DNA of 64,000 bases from Branchiostoma floridae. Lineage: Eukaryota; Chordata; Leptocardii; Amphioxiformes; Branchiostomatidae. Every line of letters begins with the position of its first letter. Position 1 is the first letter of the stretch. The position numbers and the translations under genes are program-made. The stretch is from the NCBI RefSeq assembly GCF_000003815.2, contig NC_049983.1, positions 11,163,870 to 11,227,869 of the forward strand. Reading direction: 5' to 3'. Of the stretch, positions 1 through 11,890 are shown piece after piece. The notes below the pieces were generated by a model. It worked only from the letters and a program-made list of their open reading frames with translations. It did not search any database and was not told the DNA's origin.

Positions 1-441
1 CTGGAGTTGGAGTGGTCTGAATTTGCAAGTTGACTGATCCAGACTTGCCGTAGCATACACGTAAATGAGTACATAGCTTTGGCTAGGGCCGTCCCTCGGA
101 TAGGACGTCAAATGGAGGTCCCGTGTTGGGGAGAGCCACGCCCCATGCACGTTAAAGAACCCGCCACATATGCGATGTGAGCAGATCAAACCATTCCGGC
201 CAAAATGGGGTAGGGAATTTCCTGAGCAGCCTCGCAACCCCTGCTTTGCCTATTGAGTCAGTGAAGTCAAGCTTGCCTAAGCTTGATGAGGTGTCTGACT
301 TAGGGAGAAGAGATGCTGCTACAGTTATCGCTATGGGCCGCTCTTCATGTTCATGATGGTAACATCAGGCCGTACGAACCTGATTTATAAAAAAAAGAGA
401 GAGATTGATGTTGAATGAATCACATTCTGATTCCTCTCCAG
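1..441. repeat. Repeat-rich intron 5' of first visible KLHL12 exon
   Basis: This stretch carries no exon I can support. Bases 85-175 contain a phrase (GGACGTCAAATGGAGGTCCC followed by a CACGTTAAAGAACCC box) that I recognise as part of a dispersed repeat common in marine invertebrate genomes. It ends with a polypyrimidine tract and the acceptor CTCTCCAG at 434-441 that opens the first KLHL12 exon in the window. The upstream KLHL12 exon with the initiator codon must lie to the left of the window. Confidence 0.5.
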
Positions 442-3400
442 ATGTCAGAAAAAAGCCAGTCATCAGTGGAGCTGCAGGGCCTGTCTCCACGTGTGATGGA
501 GATCCTGCTGGACTTCGTGTACACGGAGACTGTCAATGTCACAGTGGAGAATGTGCAGGATCTCCTGCCTGCTGCCTGTCTCTTACAACTCAAAGGTAAA
601 TTCATTACTCACTTATGAAATGAATAAAGTAGGAAGCTGTGTAAAAGGTGAGTAGAAACGGTCTCTCGAATTCTTATCCGGATTTCTGTCTGGATAATTT
701 TAATTTTCGGCAATAGCATGTGCATATATATACCATCTGTATATCACACCCATCCCTTTCATTTCCAACAGGGAAAGTGCTCTAGGTGCCTTCACATGCT
801 TTTTGCCGCACGGCTGCGGCCTACCAACCTGTTTTTAATGGGGGTATAACAAAATAAAAAAAAAGAAGGAAAACTAGAATAGAGAGACAATACGTTTTTT
901 CACTGTTTTCATTTTTTTTACATCATTTCAAAGAACATACAAAAGAAGAAGGAAAGAAAAAGGGATGTGTCAAGCTACCCACAACAGATTACTTGTCCGC
1001 TGAGCTCCCACCAATCCACTCCTGCCAGCTTGACACATCCAAATAAAAAAGACATACGAAACGTTCAAGACAGACAGTTTATACCAGTAGACTGATACGA
1101 CTGCAGGGAAGCAGGGGATTAAAAGCGGCCCACCAACCCACCTATTTCGGGCAATGGCAGAACAACCCATCCACCCCTTTCATATCCAACAGAGAAAGTG
1201 CTCTAAAAGCCTTCACATGCATTTTGTGGCACATTTCATCATAGCAGGAACATTTTCATTGATTGAAACCATTGATTTAAATCAGTTTATATATACAGTA
1301 TAAACAACAAAATTCTGTTTGACTTTCAAACAGATTATAAATTTCTACAAAAGACCATTCAATTGAAAGCTTTCAATGAAGAAATAAATTATTCTAATCC
1401 TCAAAGATAGAACTGGTACTGCAAGAAACTGCACAATAACGGTTGCATTTGTCTTGCAAAGCAAAAGTGGTATTCCAAATCCACCTTCAGCACATGCACT
1501 TCCAATTTCTTCTACTGTGGATTTAAACTAAAAATGAGTTTGTAGACCTCACACATGAATGGGCCAACATTTTTGCCTCTTTAAAACATTGTGTTTCTTC
1601 TTTCTCTTCCCCAGGTGTGAAGGAAGCCTGCTGCGACTTCCTGGAGAGTCAGCTCGATCCCTCCAACTCCCTGGGCATCATGAGTTTTGCGGACGCTCAC
1701 ACCTGCCAGTCCCTGAGACGAGCGGCAGAGGTGCACACCCACCGGCACTTCTCAGACGTGGTGCAGCATGAAGAGTTCCTCCTGCTGGAGAGGGATGACG
1801 TGGAAAAACTACTCAAGTGTGACGAGATTCAGGTACAACTTCATTCTTGTACTTGATAATATACAATGTATATATAAGGACACTACTAGTTATTGTGGAA
1901 CTTATCTCTTCTGCTGTACACTCTTCCATGCAAGTGCAGAGATTAAATGGGATACAATACAACGAAATACATACAAATGAGATGTGATACAGAAAAACCT
2001 TCTGTGTGTTATTTCACATTTTGAAAAAAAATCGTAGTCAGATTTCCCACAGCATGAAAAACTATGCATTAATATAGGTCACTTACTGATGGTTATATGT
2101 TCACAAGCATAATAGATTAGAATGAAGAAATAGAAAAAAAATCGCAAAATAAGGCATCAAATCTTTAGCCACATTGTACAGGACTATTGTAGGGATGTCA
2201 ATGTAGCTCAACTGGTAGCAGCCTCGAAGTTGAACTTCTGGTTCCAATCAGGTTGCTAACTGGGATACCCTGGTTTAATCCCAAGAAGGACATCTTGCAA
2301 TTGGGTGGGACTGCTTTGGAAAGGGACATAAAATGGGAGAAGTACGCTATACTTCAAGCATGTTCAATGGGAATGGCTAACAACCCCTACCTGTAAAACT
2401 ATACCCTGCTACTGAAACAGCAAGGAAACTTGCTGCTCTATGTGTCACTAGGCACTCCAAGGTTAACAACCACAAGCTTTCTGTGAAGCACTGTTGCAGA
2501 ATGATATACTATAATACATGTACATACAGGTACCGTCAGAAGAGCCAGTGTTTGAGGCCCTGATGCAGTGGGTGAAACACAGACTGGAGGGCAGGAAGCC
2601 GTACCTGCCTGAGCTGTTAGAGTCTGTCAGACTGCCTCTTCTCACACCCAGATACATCACTGATGTGGTGGACAAGGAGGTACTGCAAATCTTGTCATAT
2701 TTGTGGCGGTTCGCTGCAAACATGTATTTCCAATGGATTACTACAGTGTATTGGGGAATTGTTCAATCGCAAACTTAAAGCACTGTGACTTCTTCTTCTA
2801 CTGTGAAATGTAGATCTCACAAATGTAAATGAATTTACAGTATGATTTTGATCTTGTATGCAAGAGAGCCACATCAAAAGAATGTCTATACAGTACCTTC
2901 AGTGATGCTTTTGTTTAGTTACTATTGATAGCCATGGTTTCATTTATTATCAAAATGGAAGTTATATCATTGTTCACTGTTTAGATGCTGATCAGAAGAA
3001 GCTTGGAGTGTCGAGATCTGGTGGACGTAGCCAAGAGATTCCACCTGAGACCAGAGCTGCGAGCAGAGATGCAGGGACCACAGACCAAGCCCAGAACAGG
3101 TCAGGGGGCTTATAAGTCATACAGGCCGTCATTGTCAGAAGCTACATGATTGCCTGTATTTCCTTGGCTGTGTAAAACATTGTTGACCTATACTTATTCT
3201 ACAAATGATAAGCGTATTGACAGAATGGACGAATAATGCTGTTTATTGCAAATTCTTGCTCAAGGTCTAATTGCAACCAACAAAAAGATAAACAACCATT
3301 AACAGTACTAAGCTACTACTTTAGCCTTAAGTCTAATGCTAAAATGTAACTTATTGGGTTTGACTTCTTTTTCCAAGACGGTGAAAGACAAAGGATTCCA

Positions 3401-6400
3401 CCTTTTCTATTAAGTGTGGGCTCGGTGATGTTAAAAGATTAATAGTTTCTTTTTGTCTGTAAAAGTTGAAAGATATGTGATTTTCTCTGCAGGTGCCAGT
3501 GAAGTGATGTTGGTGATCGGAGGCTTTGGCAGCCAACAGTCTCCTGTTGACACCGTGGAAAAATACAACCCCAAAACTGAGGAGTGGGAGTTTCTTCCTG
3601 TCAGTATGAAGGCTTTTTATACATTTTGCATAATGACACTTGTTTTAACATATTGTGCTTAGTTTACATATTGTTTTTGAATATGGATCTGTTGTATTAA
3701 GAAGGAAAAAAAAATATCACATTGATATTCCAAATAGCAATTACTCAAGCAACTGGATATGATTTTGGAAACGGTCAGATGCTTCAAACAACATCCGTTA
3801 TCTTTTGTTAGCAACACAGATGTTTCCTGAAACATTTGACCGTTTCGAGTAATTATTATTTGGCAACTATTGCTATTTGGTAACTCTCATTACCTGGATG
3901 TCTAACCTTCATTGACATGATACCTTCATCTTCAGAATTCTTCTATGTCTTTGACAGTTTGCATGCATACATAAAGTCTAGTTTGATCAAAACTTTCCTT
4001 GTTATATTGTGTCAAACATTCAACATTTCTGATCAGGCTATAACCAAGAAGAGACGGTATGTTGCGTCCTGTTCCCTGAACGACCGTGTGTACGTGATCG
4101 GAGGTTACGATGGGCGCTCCAGACTCAGCACGGTGGAGTGTCTAGACTACCACATGTTCAGTCGGCATAAGAACGAGACGTGGAGGAACATCTCATCTAT
4201 GACACACAGGAGGGGGCTGGCCTCAGCCTGTGTGATGGGGGGTAAGTGTAACTGTGTACTGTAACAGTAATGTGTATTGTACTGTAATGTGTAATTATGA
4301 ACAGTAGTGTTCATAAAATCATTCAATAATAAAATTATATCTTTGGGAAGATGATCTATAAGATGACCACAAAATGTAGAATATCCATATTAAATATGGA
4401 TATAAAACTCCTGCTAAAATACATAGTTACATTAACAATTGTCTAATGTCTCAAATGAACTTTGAACCAGTATCATAACAAAAATGCTTGTGACTAAACT
4501 TGTCTCTGGTGATATGCAAGTGTTTTTTTTCCTCCTTTAGACCATATCTACGTGGCGGGAGGGTTTGATGGTTCATACCGACACAGCAGTATGGAGAGAT
4601 ACGACCCTCAGATAGACAGATGGACAGTATTAGGGGACATGGAGAATGGTGAGGAGCTGAGGGCATTCACTGCCTTGTTACTTTGCTTTCATACAAACAG
4701 TATTAAGCTCAACTTGGCGTTTGGCAATGTCATTATTCTGTAGTTTGCGATAATGATTTGCAGTGATTTGCAAAAAATGTATTTGGCTTGAAGATTGCTT
4801 CAGCATTTAGTATCGTAAGCTGAAGACATTTACCAATAATACTAGTCCAATGCTCAGGTATCATTTTAAAGGCTTTTGACTACAACTGTTACCTGTATTG
4901 TGTGAACATATTACATTGTACAACATATGATAAGGAACATGATTCCTTTTAGTGAGACATAAGCAGAGTCTAACACAAACAACTTGTTGACCACATATAG
5001 GACGTGAGGGGGCGGGACTCATAGCAGCCAATGGGTCCATCTACTGTATAGGGGGGTATGATGGGCTGCACATCCTCCGGTCAGTGGAGAGATATGACCC
5101 CAACAGTGGACAGTGGACAACACTACCCTCCATGGTCACTAAGAGATCAGGTAATGCTTCTGTCTTTGATGATATGTAAAACTCTTTCAGGTAAACATAC
5201 CTGCACATGAAACCTCACACATGGAATTTGAGGACAATGTATTCAGCACCAGGGACAGGTATGTTAGTGTGTGAATGTTGTTCAGCACCAGGGTCAGGTA
5301 TGTGTCAGGTACGTGTAATGTGTATATTATTAGTTTGTAATATATTGTCAGACCCTAACTCCTCCATTATATGAGTCTTTTTTTTTCTTTCTTTCTTCAA
5401 ATACAATTGAGCTCAATAAAAAGCAGCTGATTTGAGCTTCTCATGAATAAAGACAGGTTTCAAATAATCATACAGTACTGTCTAGTCTAGTCTTGAAATT
5501 GTTAGTCAACAGAGATCGTGGTAGACCAAGGAAATCCTGAATGGAATGTGTTAGGAGGGACCAAAAGGTGTACATGTCTACATGTAACTAGGGTGAGTCT
5601 GCTGGACAGAGTCGAAAGGAAGTGGGGTGTGAAGACTAGCCGACTGCTTCCTACCTGTGTCAGGGATCCCAGCAGCAGTATAATCAGATACTGGATACTA
5701 ATTTCTACTACATTTGTACTTCCACTACTACTTCTAGACTCTTGAATTTCTCTGTTGTACTACTTCCAGGTGCAGGAGTCGGTTTGATAAATGACACCAT
5801 CTACGTGGTGGGAGGGTTTGACGGCAGCACCCACTTAAACTCCGTGGAGTGCTTCAACGTGCGGACCAACCAGTGGACACGGGCAGCCAACATGGTGTCG
5901 GCACGCTGCTATGTAGGAGCCACTGTACTACAGGGGAGACTGTACGCTATAGCAGGGTTAGTAGTGACTTCTTTTGAATGTACATATAGAAAAGACTGCA
6001 CAAATAGAAATGTGAACATACACTGCCCAGTATACAAATACCTGGACCAAATTTTAGACCTTGACTTCTTCTGTCAAATATTTCCAACAATTGCACATGT
6101 TAGAAGGGCTTTATGTTGGTGGGACTTGAAGATTTTGGCCCCTAAATTGAAAGTGTTTTTGCAAACAAAACCTTCATGTAACAGTTACAACCACATTACA
6201 GGATATTTGCACCATTATTTTCTTTTTTTTGGTGTTTGCGAATCGTGCAAGATCAAGCTGCACAAAGTATATGTACGCTTGTATGCTTTTTCCTAGAGTA
6301 GATCAAGCACCTCCTTGGGTAGATGAATCATTCAGTCACACTCCAGGCTAGTTAGACAAAAGAAATGGTAGGAAAATTTACTTTTCTATGTTGTCCTATC

Positions 6401-6681
6401 GTTGAAGAGGTTCATCAGTCACGTATGCAAACAGTTACAACAAATTTTCATCAATCAATGACTAGTCATTGATTGATGAAAATTTGTTGTAACTATGTTG
6501 TCCTAATATTACATATTGGGCCTCTAAAAAAAATGCCGGACATTTTTCCTGCAGGTATGATGGTCAGTCCCTACAGAGCAGTATCGAGGCGTATGACACC
6601 ATCACGGACAGCTGGGAGGTGGTGTCCAACATGGCCACACAGAGATGTGATGTGGGCATAGCCGTAGTGTCAGAGGTGTAA
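442..6681 (+). CDS. KLHL12: KLHL12 ortholog: BTB-BACK-kelch CUL3 adaptor (5' end outside window)
   Basis: Exons: 442-595, 1615-1832, 2530-2679, 2985-3099, 3493-3599, 4037-4241, 4541-4648, 5001-5150, 5770-5956, 6555-6681 (stop TAA 6679-6681). All junctions are GT-AG and the phases close, giving 506 codons here against 568 residues in human KLHL12, so about 60 N-terminal residues (start of the BTB fold) are missing on the left. The first exon ends the BTB domain ([18 protein letters not shown]). Exons 2-4 form BACK ([30 protein letters not shown]). Exons 5-10 carry six kelch blades, each with GG plus a Tyr/Trp pair ([73 protein letters not shown]). Family knowledge: KLHL12 bridges CUL3 to substrates such as SEC31A (large COPII coats) and Dishevelled. 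Near-identity across the kelch repeats makes the assignment firm. Confidence 0.95.
748..1222. repeat. Pair of direct repeats in KLHL12 intron
   Basis: A phrase of about 55 bases (CCAACAGGGAAAGTGCTCTA then CCTTCACATGC) at about 748-802 recurs with small changes at about 1165-1222 (CCAACAGAGAAAGTGCTCTA then CCTTCACATGC). The roughly 400 bases between contain A-rich runs and nothing coding. It could be the terminal repeats of a small degenerate element or a local duplication. Confidence 0.4.
2195..2465 (+). repeat. tRNA-derived SINE in KLHL12 intron
   Basis: An A-box-like segment (GTAGCTCAACTGGTAG, about 2203-2218) is followed about 55 bases later by a B-box-like segment (GGTTTAATCCC, about 2272-2282), then a non-tRNA body. 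Spacing and order match an RNA polymerase III promoter of a tRNA-derived SINE. There is no foldable acceptor stem, so it is not a tRNA gene. It lies in the intron between the exons ending 1832 and starting 2530, in sense orientation. Confidence 0.55.
3735..3860. repeat. Palindromic MITE family (copy in KLHL12 intron)
   Basis: Sequence with inverted ends around ACTCAAGCAACTGGATAT and its degenerate complement near 3850. Related copies lie at about 13060-13210, 13725-13825 and 15115-15195 (CCDC78 introns), and there is a better preserved, differently sized relative at 22955-23090. All contain phrases such as AATGGTCAGACATTTCAGAC and AGTTGCTTGAGTAA. They look like short non-autonomous hairpin elements; the superfamily is unknown. 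Confidence 0.4.
5505..5700 (+). repeat. Degenerate LINE reverse-transcriptase tail in KLHL12 intron
   Basis: Plus-strand reading with tolerated stops gives RGRPRKS(stop)MECVRRD followed downstream by [11 protein letters not shown]. This resembles the extreme C-terminal region of non-LTR retrotransposon polymerases (RGRPrKtW...DvvreDlk...ARdR..Wr). It is in-frame damaged and lies in the intron before the exon at 5770. Tentative relic. Confidence 0.35.
6433..6494. repeat. 62-bp perfect palindrome in last KLHL12 intron
   Basis: Two 31-base arms meet with no spacer at TGACT|AGTCA, starting AGTTACAACAAATTTTCATC and ending in its exact reverse complement. The phrase CTATGTTGTCCTA occurs just before (about 6387) and again just after it (about 6492). 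It lies 60 bases upstream of the final exon. Confidence 0.9.
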
Positions 6682-7046
6682 CTGGTAACAGGGTATCAGA
6701 CAGAAAAGTATTTAAATTGAAGTATTTTGGATTCAATGCAACTTTGGGCTGTTCCATTTGTAAAGTTTAGGAGAGATGGTCTGGACCTTAATTTTTTTTT
6801 TATCTTATAAGATATTTGACCTCAAGCTCCAGCTGTAGGCTGGACAAATTCAATTCAGTTAAAAAAAGAATAGACCCTCTGGCTAGATTTTCAGTACGTT
6901 TTGACATGGAATGTTTATTTTGGAGAAGAGGAAATGTTTTATTTACACTGTATTTTTGCCTTGAAAGTCACTAGTGTTACTTGTTGTCACATATTTATTT
7001 TAATTACACTGGTAATTTTATTGTTTTCAAGGTCACTTTTATTGTG

Positions 7047-7052
7047 AATAAA
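7047..7052 (+). terminator. Candidate KLHL12 poly(A) signal AATAAA
   Basis: First canonical AATAAA downstream of the KLHL12 stop, 366 bases after it, in AT-rich sequence. A second AATAAA follows near 8085. Which one is used cannot be told from sequence. Confidence 0.4.
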
Positions 7053-8262
7053 CATGGCCTTCCCCTCTACTTGCAAATGGAATGGTCTGTTGCTACTCCA
7101 GATACACATATTTATATAGTAGAGTACACTATAAGTATAAGAATAGCCAGTATGTGGGTCAGTATAAATGTAGTATCCAAAGTGTGCCAAGAAATAACTA
7201 AAATTAAATTGTAGATGCTGCTTGCAACTGTGCTTGAATTATGCCAGTAGTGTGGAGCTGCAAAAAGTATTTTCAAAATCTGAAATGCTATAATTCTGAA
7301 ATGAAATTCTATTGAGAAATATGTAAGTGGTTGGCTCGTGAGGTAACTGTCTTCTAAAAGATTCAGTAGAAATCTAAAACAAAACTTTAAAAGCTCTGAT
7401 ATATTACTCCAACACCCTCCAAAAGCCCTTTTTGTATAATTATATATTATTCAAATTGTGAATATACTATCAGAATAGCCATATATTACCTGTGTATAGC
7501 CCCTTGAAATTTGAATCAGAAATTGTCAGCAGTGAGTGCAATGATTCTTTATAATCTACTTATCTGAAGTAGCTTTATCTGGGTGGCTTGCGGATTACCT
7601 GAATATATGACCCTATTTACTATAGATAACAATGTGATTGCTATATCTTGCCTGCCCAATGTATATACTTCAGTTGTATTGTATTGATAGTAATGTATAG
7701 TACATACAATCACAACCATTGTTATTTATGGTCAAATTTTCATTAATAACTGTTTAAGCATGAACTCATAACCGAATCTCATGATCAACAAGTGATAAAT
7801 ACATGTATATGTGTTTGACTTACTACACCAACCTTGATGCAACATTTCTTCTAGTCTTGTAATGTAATATTTCATGTTTTGCCATCTACATTGATGATCT
7901 GTACCTGTTTAGCATGCAGGTAAAATTGTTTCATCTATTCAGAGTTCAAATGCAGGGTTCAAGTTCCTGTTATGTACAGGAGTGACAGTACCAGTATTAT
8001 AATCAGTCAAGCTGTACAAGTAAAATTTATGTTTCCTTCCATTCTTAGTATTACTTTGATTGCAAAGTAAGATATGATGTCACAAAATAAATGTACATGT
8101 ACATGTATGTGAGACAGAATAATGTAAGAGACCCAAAGAGTTTGGTATTTACCTTCAATTTCCTTAAGTTATATAGTACACACCACTGTTTGATATAGTT
8201 TGTTGAAGATATTTTCTCTTCTTCCATTCACAAAAAGGACAAATCCACTCAGTCTGGTATTA

Positions 8263-8268
8263 TTTATT
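8263..8268 (-). terminator. Candidate poly(A) signal of the minus-strand USP gene
   Basis: TTTATT on the plus strand reads AATAAA on the minus strand, about 600 bases downstream of the protease stop codon at 8869. It would leave the convergent KLHL12 and protease transcripts close together or overlapping. Confidence 0.35.
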
Positions 8269-8868
8269 GTATGAACACTCCAGAGCCATGTACTAGTATG
8301 GAATACAAATAAGAAAATGAGACACATGACATGATGTGATATATTAAAGTTTATATTAAAGTATAATTTCTCCCAAAGATGTGGTATTTGTGTGAGCAAC
8401 ATTAACATCATATAACTGTCTATTGAACAGAATTCATCTACTGGTAATATATCTTGCAGAATGAATGACATTAGAAGTTAGAACACCAACACTTTTTAGG
8501 CTAGAGTTAATCAGAGAATTTTCAGTTTAGACTATTCAACAATAGTGATATCACAGTGCAAGTGGCGCATAACAACAAAGCCTATGCATGAACATGATAA
8601 ACTCTTTGGGTTCTTTCAACAACAATATTGTCCAACCAGTATATTGCAATTGGAATTTCATCAACATAGCTCTCAACATTTGTATCCTTTCAGTTTCACA
8701 ATTATAGAAAAATGGCACTTCTTTCTAATAGTGTACAACCATCATCTCCCTTGTTACATCAACATTCAAAAAACAAAGGTTCATGTCCTGTAAGGATAAA
8801 CTAGTGACAAACATTTGTCCATAACTTTTGAGTTTGACAATGGGAACAGGCTGTGCTACTAATCAACA

Positions 8869-11567
8869 TTAACTAGACTTCCTATAGAACAAAATATAAG
8901 CATTTCTTTTGACAATGGCAGACCGTAGCTCACTCTGCATGCTGGTGACAGGCCTAACGTCTTCATCATCAAATTTGTACCACAGTCCGTCATCCAGCAA
9001 AGCGTATGCCACATAGTGTCCACAGTCACGAGTGGTGCCGAGATGCATACAAACTGCATATAAACTGTACACACAGTCATTAGGCAGGCCCTGGTCTGGT
9101 TCTGGCAACATGCTGTCTACATGAAGGCTGTTCAGATTAAGATTGTGAAGGGGGATATTCACAGGCACTTGTGTCTTGGTGGCATAGTTGAACCTCTGTA
9201 GCTGGATGATCAGGCACTCAGGAAGGTAGCGCAGGAGGCACCTACGTTGAGCTGTAGTCTGAGTCTGTAGGTCTTGTTCTGAGTCCCCTGCACCCCCACA
9301 CGTGCAGCGGAAGCCACTCTCTTTCTGCAAGTTCTCAACATTAGCAAGGTTCCCTATGCAGGTCTCCAAGTCGATGGCCATAGAGTTCTGCTCTGGAATG
9401 TGCACAGGGAGCACACTAAACACCTCCATACTAAGGGACAGCTTGCCACACAGGAGACAATGTCTGGCTTCTACCAACTGACCAGTGAAGGATGTATCCA
9501 CCACAGTGTTATTCTGATGGCAGTGTTTGTACCAGGCAACTTCAGACAAAGTTTTCAGCGGCTCTGCATATGTGTCTGGCTTCAGTGAATCTGCATGCTT
9601 GATGAGGGTCACACACTCATCTTCAAGGTCGTACAACTTTCTGGCAGTAAACTTCCCATACTTCAGGTGTAGGGAGTCATCAGCTCGAGGGCTGCTAGTT
9701 CTGATGCCGACTCTCTCCTTTGGACTCCCTATTGGTGAGTAAGGTGGTGTTAAGGGGAAGCTAGTCCTTCCCTGTCTAACTTCTGCACTTAGTGCATCGA
9801 GAAGCCACGTCAAAAACTCAGCTGCATCCTGCTGAGGTTGGATGTGGCTCCACTCTGGCCTCACAATCAATTCAGGTTTCCTCTCAGCAACAACACTTCT
9901 GAAGGCCAAGGGATTGATAACCAAACCCTCCTTGTCTCTGTGCCTCTGACAGTCGGACACAAGCTCCACAAACGTCAGCAGTAATGTGCCTCCCGATTGG
10001 TTGGCAGTCGGTCGCTCCACTGCCATTTGGAGGCCTTGAACCAATACAGGATTGTGTGCTAAACACTGCAGGACAGAGTTCATAAAGCATATGTTTTGGC
10101 CACCATTCTGAAGACCTGGAGGTAGCTGTATGTCCCAAACTGTCTTTTTAACAGGAGAGGGCCTTGCTCTGAGCCCATATTTTGATGGGGAGTAGGTAAC
10201 AGGATTTCGGAAATTTGTACCCGTAGTCAAACCTGTATCACTTGATGATATCCTGGATGTCGTAGGAGGAACTCCTAACCTAGAACTCAGTTCTCTGGCT
10301 GGACTCAGACCAACAGGTGTCACAGAATCAAGTCTCTTTGGCTTTCTAATAAGAATCTTATCATTCTGTACCCGGGAATCTGAACCTGATGGTCGCACAT
10401 TTGTGCTGGGCAGAGACTTGGTAGGGTGCAACAATCTTGTACTTGACAAGGAACTTTTTGTCCTTCTGCTAGTGTTAGGAGCATAATAGGAAGACATGGT
10501 GGACACATCTTCTCCATTGCTGATAGATGAAGAGGTAGACGTTCTCCTCACGGATTGTACTCCCGTTGTTTGTCTCAAACTCCTGAGAGCGTACTGTACT
10601 CTGTCAGACCCTTCCTGTAGGGACTGTTTGGCTATGTGCAGCCAATGATGGGGAAAGAAGATGAAGACGAGAATGGATCCAGTCAGCAGGAGGAGGGTGT
10701 AGGGGACATGTGACCAGAGGAGCAGCACCAGGGTGATCACCGTCAGCAGTCCACCCTCGATGGTCCAGATTCTCGTCTTCTCCTCCTCGGTGCTGCATGA
10801 ATGATACAAACTTCAAAGTTTAAACAAATTGTTTCACAGAAAATCTAACTCATTTTGTGCATATGTCACATTTACTCCATCCATCCATCAGTCCAATAAC
10901 TGATTGGCCATATATAGGACTTAAGGAGCAGTACTAGTATGACACTGTGGGAACACTTCATGTAGCTAGTGTTTGACACTAGCTACATGAAGTGTTCCCA
11001 CTTCTAGCAGTCCTATGTCAGTCTGATTGACTGACCCACTGTCTGTTCCAACCTGACTCTGATGGTGTTACTGTTAATAGAGTTATATAATACTAAATAG
11101 ACCAATCCCAGTTGTCAATCAACAAGTTATCAGTTCTTCTTCTTCTTTGTTAAATTTGCATTAGCTTGTTTGTTTGTAGGTTATGGACCACGTGGGCGGG
11201 GCAATGGGACGATTAAATATAAAGTCCAAAGTACTGTACTACTAACGTTAGTATGAGCCAAAATATAAGACTATTCTTCAACATTAATTCTTCATTAAAT
11301 CATATTCAAGTACATACTATAGCTATATTTCTGGGTCTAAACGCACTCGTCCTATGAAATGACAACAGAGCGTTCCTTATATCTTTTTCTTGATCCACCT
11401 AGTACCTGTAGCCGTTGACATATAAACGGTATGATGGAAGTTAGAACTCACTTGGCGTATTTGAGTTGGTGCTTTGTAAACGTATCAACAACCACAAACA
11501 CAGCTAACTCCAGTGTAAAACAACACAGAGTGCTCCAGATGCTCTGTACAACACTCAGAACATCCAT
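8869..11567 (-). CDS. Membrane-anchored ubiquitin-specific protease (peptidase C19)
   Basis: Two exons on the minus strand: 11567-11452 (ATG in CCATGG) and 10792-8869, joined by donor CAA|GTGAGT and acceptor CATGCAG|C with phase preserved, giving 679 residues. Exon 1 is hydrophobic (about residues 12-33). A second strongly hydrophobic stretch of about 34 residues (52-85, TVITLVLLLW then LLLLTGSILVFIFF) could be one or two membrane spans, so the N terminus is membrane-anchored. A Ser/Arg-rich linker follows (about 100-255). The catalytic domain has the Cys box GLQNGGQNICFMNSVLQCL (nucleophile Cys about 274), QQDAAEFL, zinc-type CLLCGK and CTCGG, the His box CGHYVAYALLDDGLWYKFDD (His about 631) and the terminal AYILFYRK. 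All triad elements are present, so it should be active in removing ubiquitin. I cannot name the vertebrate ortholog; it does not read like USP30. The catalytic region lacks introns, unlike its neighbours. Confidence 0.85.
10947..11001. repeat. Perfect 26-bp-arm hairpin in USP intron
   Basis: The arm at 10947-10972 (GTGGGAACACTTCATGTAGC...) and its exact reverse complement at 10976-11001 are separated by TTG. It lies within the single intron of the protease gene, about 155 bases upstream of its second exon. No coding content; probably a young MITE or snap-back duplication. Confidence 0.9.
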
Positions 11568-11890
11568 GGTTCGTGACGGGCTCTCCTTATGCCTGCTATT
11601 TCATCCAAATCGTCAGTACAGAAAGAAAACATGACCTTTCCGAACTGTGCAAAGATTTTTTTTCAAAACCGTTGAAAACGGTCAAAGGTCATTGCGCAAG
11701 CGCAGTGAACCGGTCTCGTTCCCATGAATGCTCTGCGTACGAGATTTTAGGTCAAAGTTCAGGACATATTTGCCGTCGGGATGGAAACGTTTACATTTTT
11801 GACAGGTGAATTTTCGGTGGATATGGTGCTCTTTCTGTCGAGTCGTCGGTGATCTGTGGCAATTTCTGGGTCAAGACGTAACCAAGAAAG
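11568..11890. promoter_or_regulatory. Shared promoter of USP gene (-) and CCDC78 (+)
   Basis: The protease ATG (11567, minus) and a probable non-coding first exon of CCDC78 (about 11790-11890, plus) diverge from here. The palindromic GCGCAAGCGC within ATTGCGCAAGCGCA (11691-11704) resembles an NRF1 site, a common driver of bidirectional housekeeping promoters. The region is richer in CpG than its surroundings. Inference from position and motif only. Confidence 0.5.
11790..11890 (+). other. Probable CCDC78 5' UTR exon (3' edge defined)
   Basis: A donor ACCAAGAAAG|GTAAAC at 11890/11891 is matched by an acceptor TTTCTTCAG ending at 13256, 23 bases before the CCDC78 ATG. This makes a 1.37 kb 5' UTR intron plausible. 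The 5' edge of the exon is a guess. The intron itself (11891-13256) is AT-rich and holds one palindromic repeat (13060-13210). Confidence 0.4.

Larger units (their letters stand above)
6682..8868. other. Convergent 3' regions of KLHL12 and the USP gene
   Basis: AT-rich, without supported coding sequence. It holds the 3' UTR of KLHL12 (plus) and that of the protease gene (minus). Candidate poly(A) signals are AATAAA at 7047-7052 for KLHL12 and, on the minus strand, AATAAA (TTTATT at 8263-8268) for the protease. Short ORFs here have no recognisable similarity. Confidence 0.6.

Noticed and set aside
2203-2282. Possible tRNA gene in a KLHL12 intron
   Set aside because: A and B boxes are present but no seven-base acceptor stem or anticodon arm can be folded; it is a SINE head.
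10793-10809. TTG start for the protease reading frame at 10809
   Set aside because: An acceptor (CATGCAG) lies just inside, and a proper ATG exon with matching phase and donor exists at 11567-11452.
8869-11567. Assignment of the membrane-anchored protease as USP30
   Set aside because: It shares the N-terminal anchor idea, but the Cys box (NGGQNICFMNS), the long Ser-rich linker and the C-terminal sequence do not match USP30 as I remember it; left unnamed.
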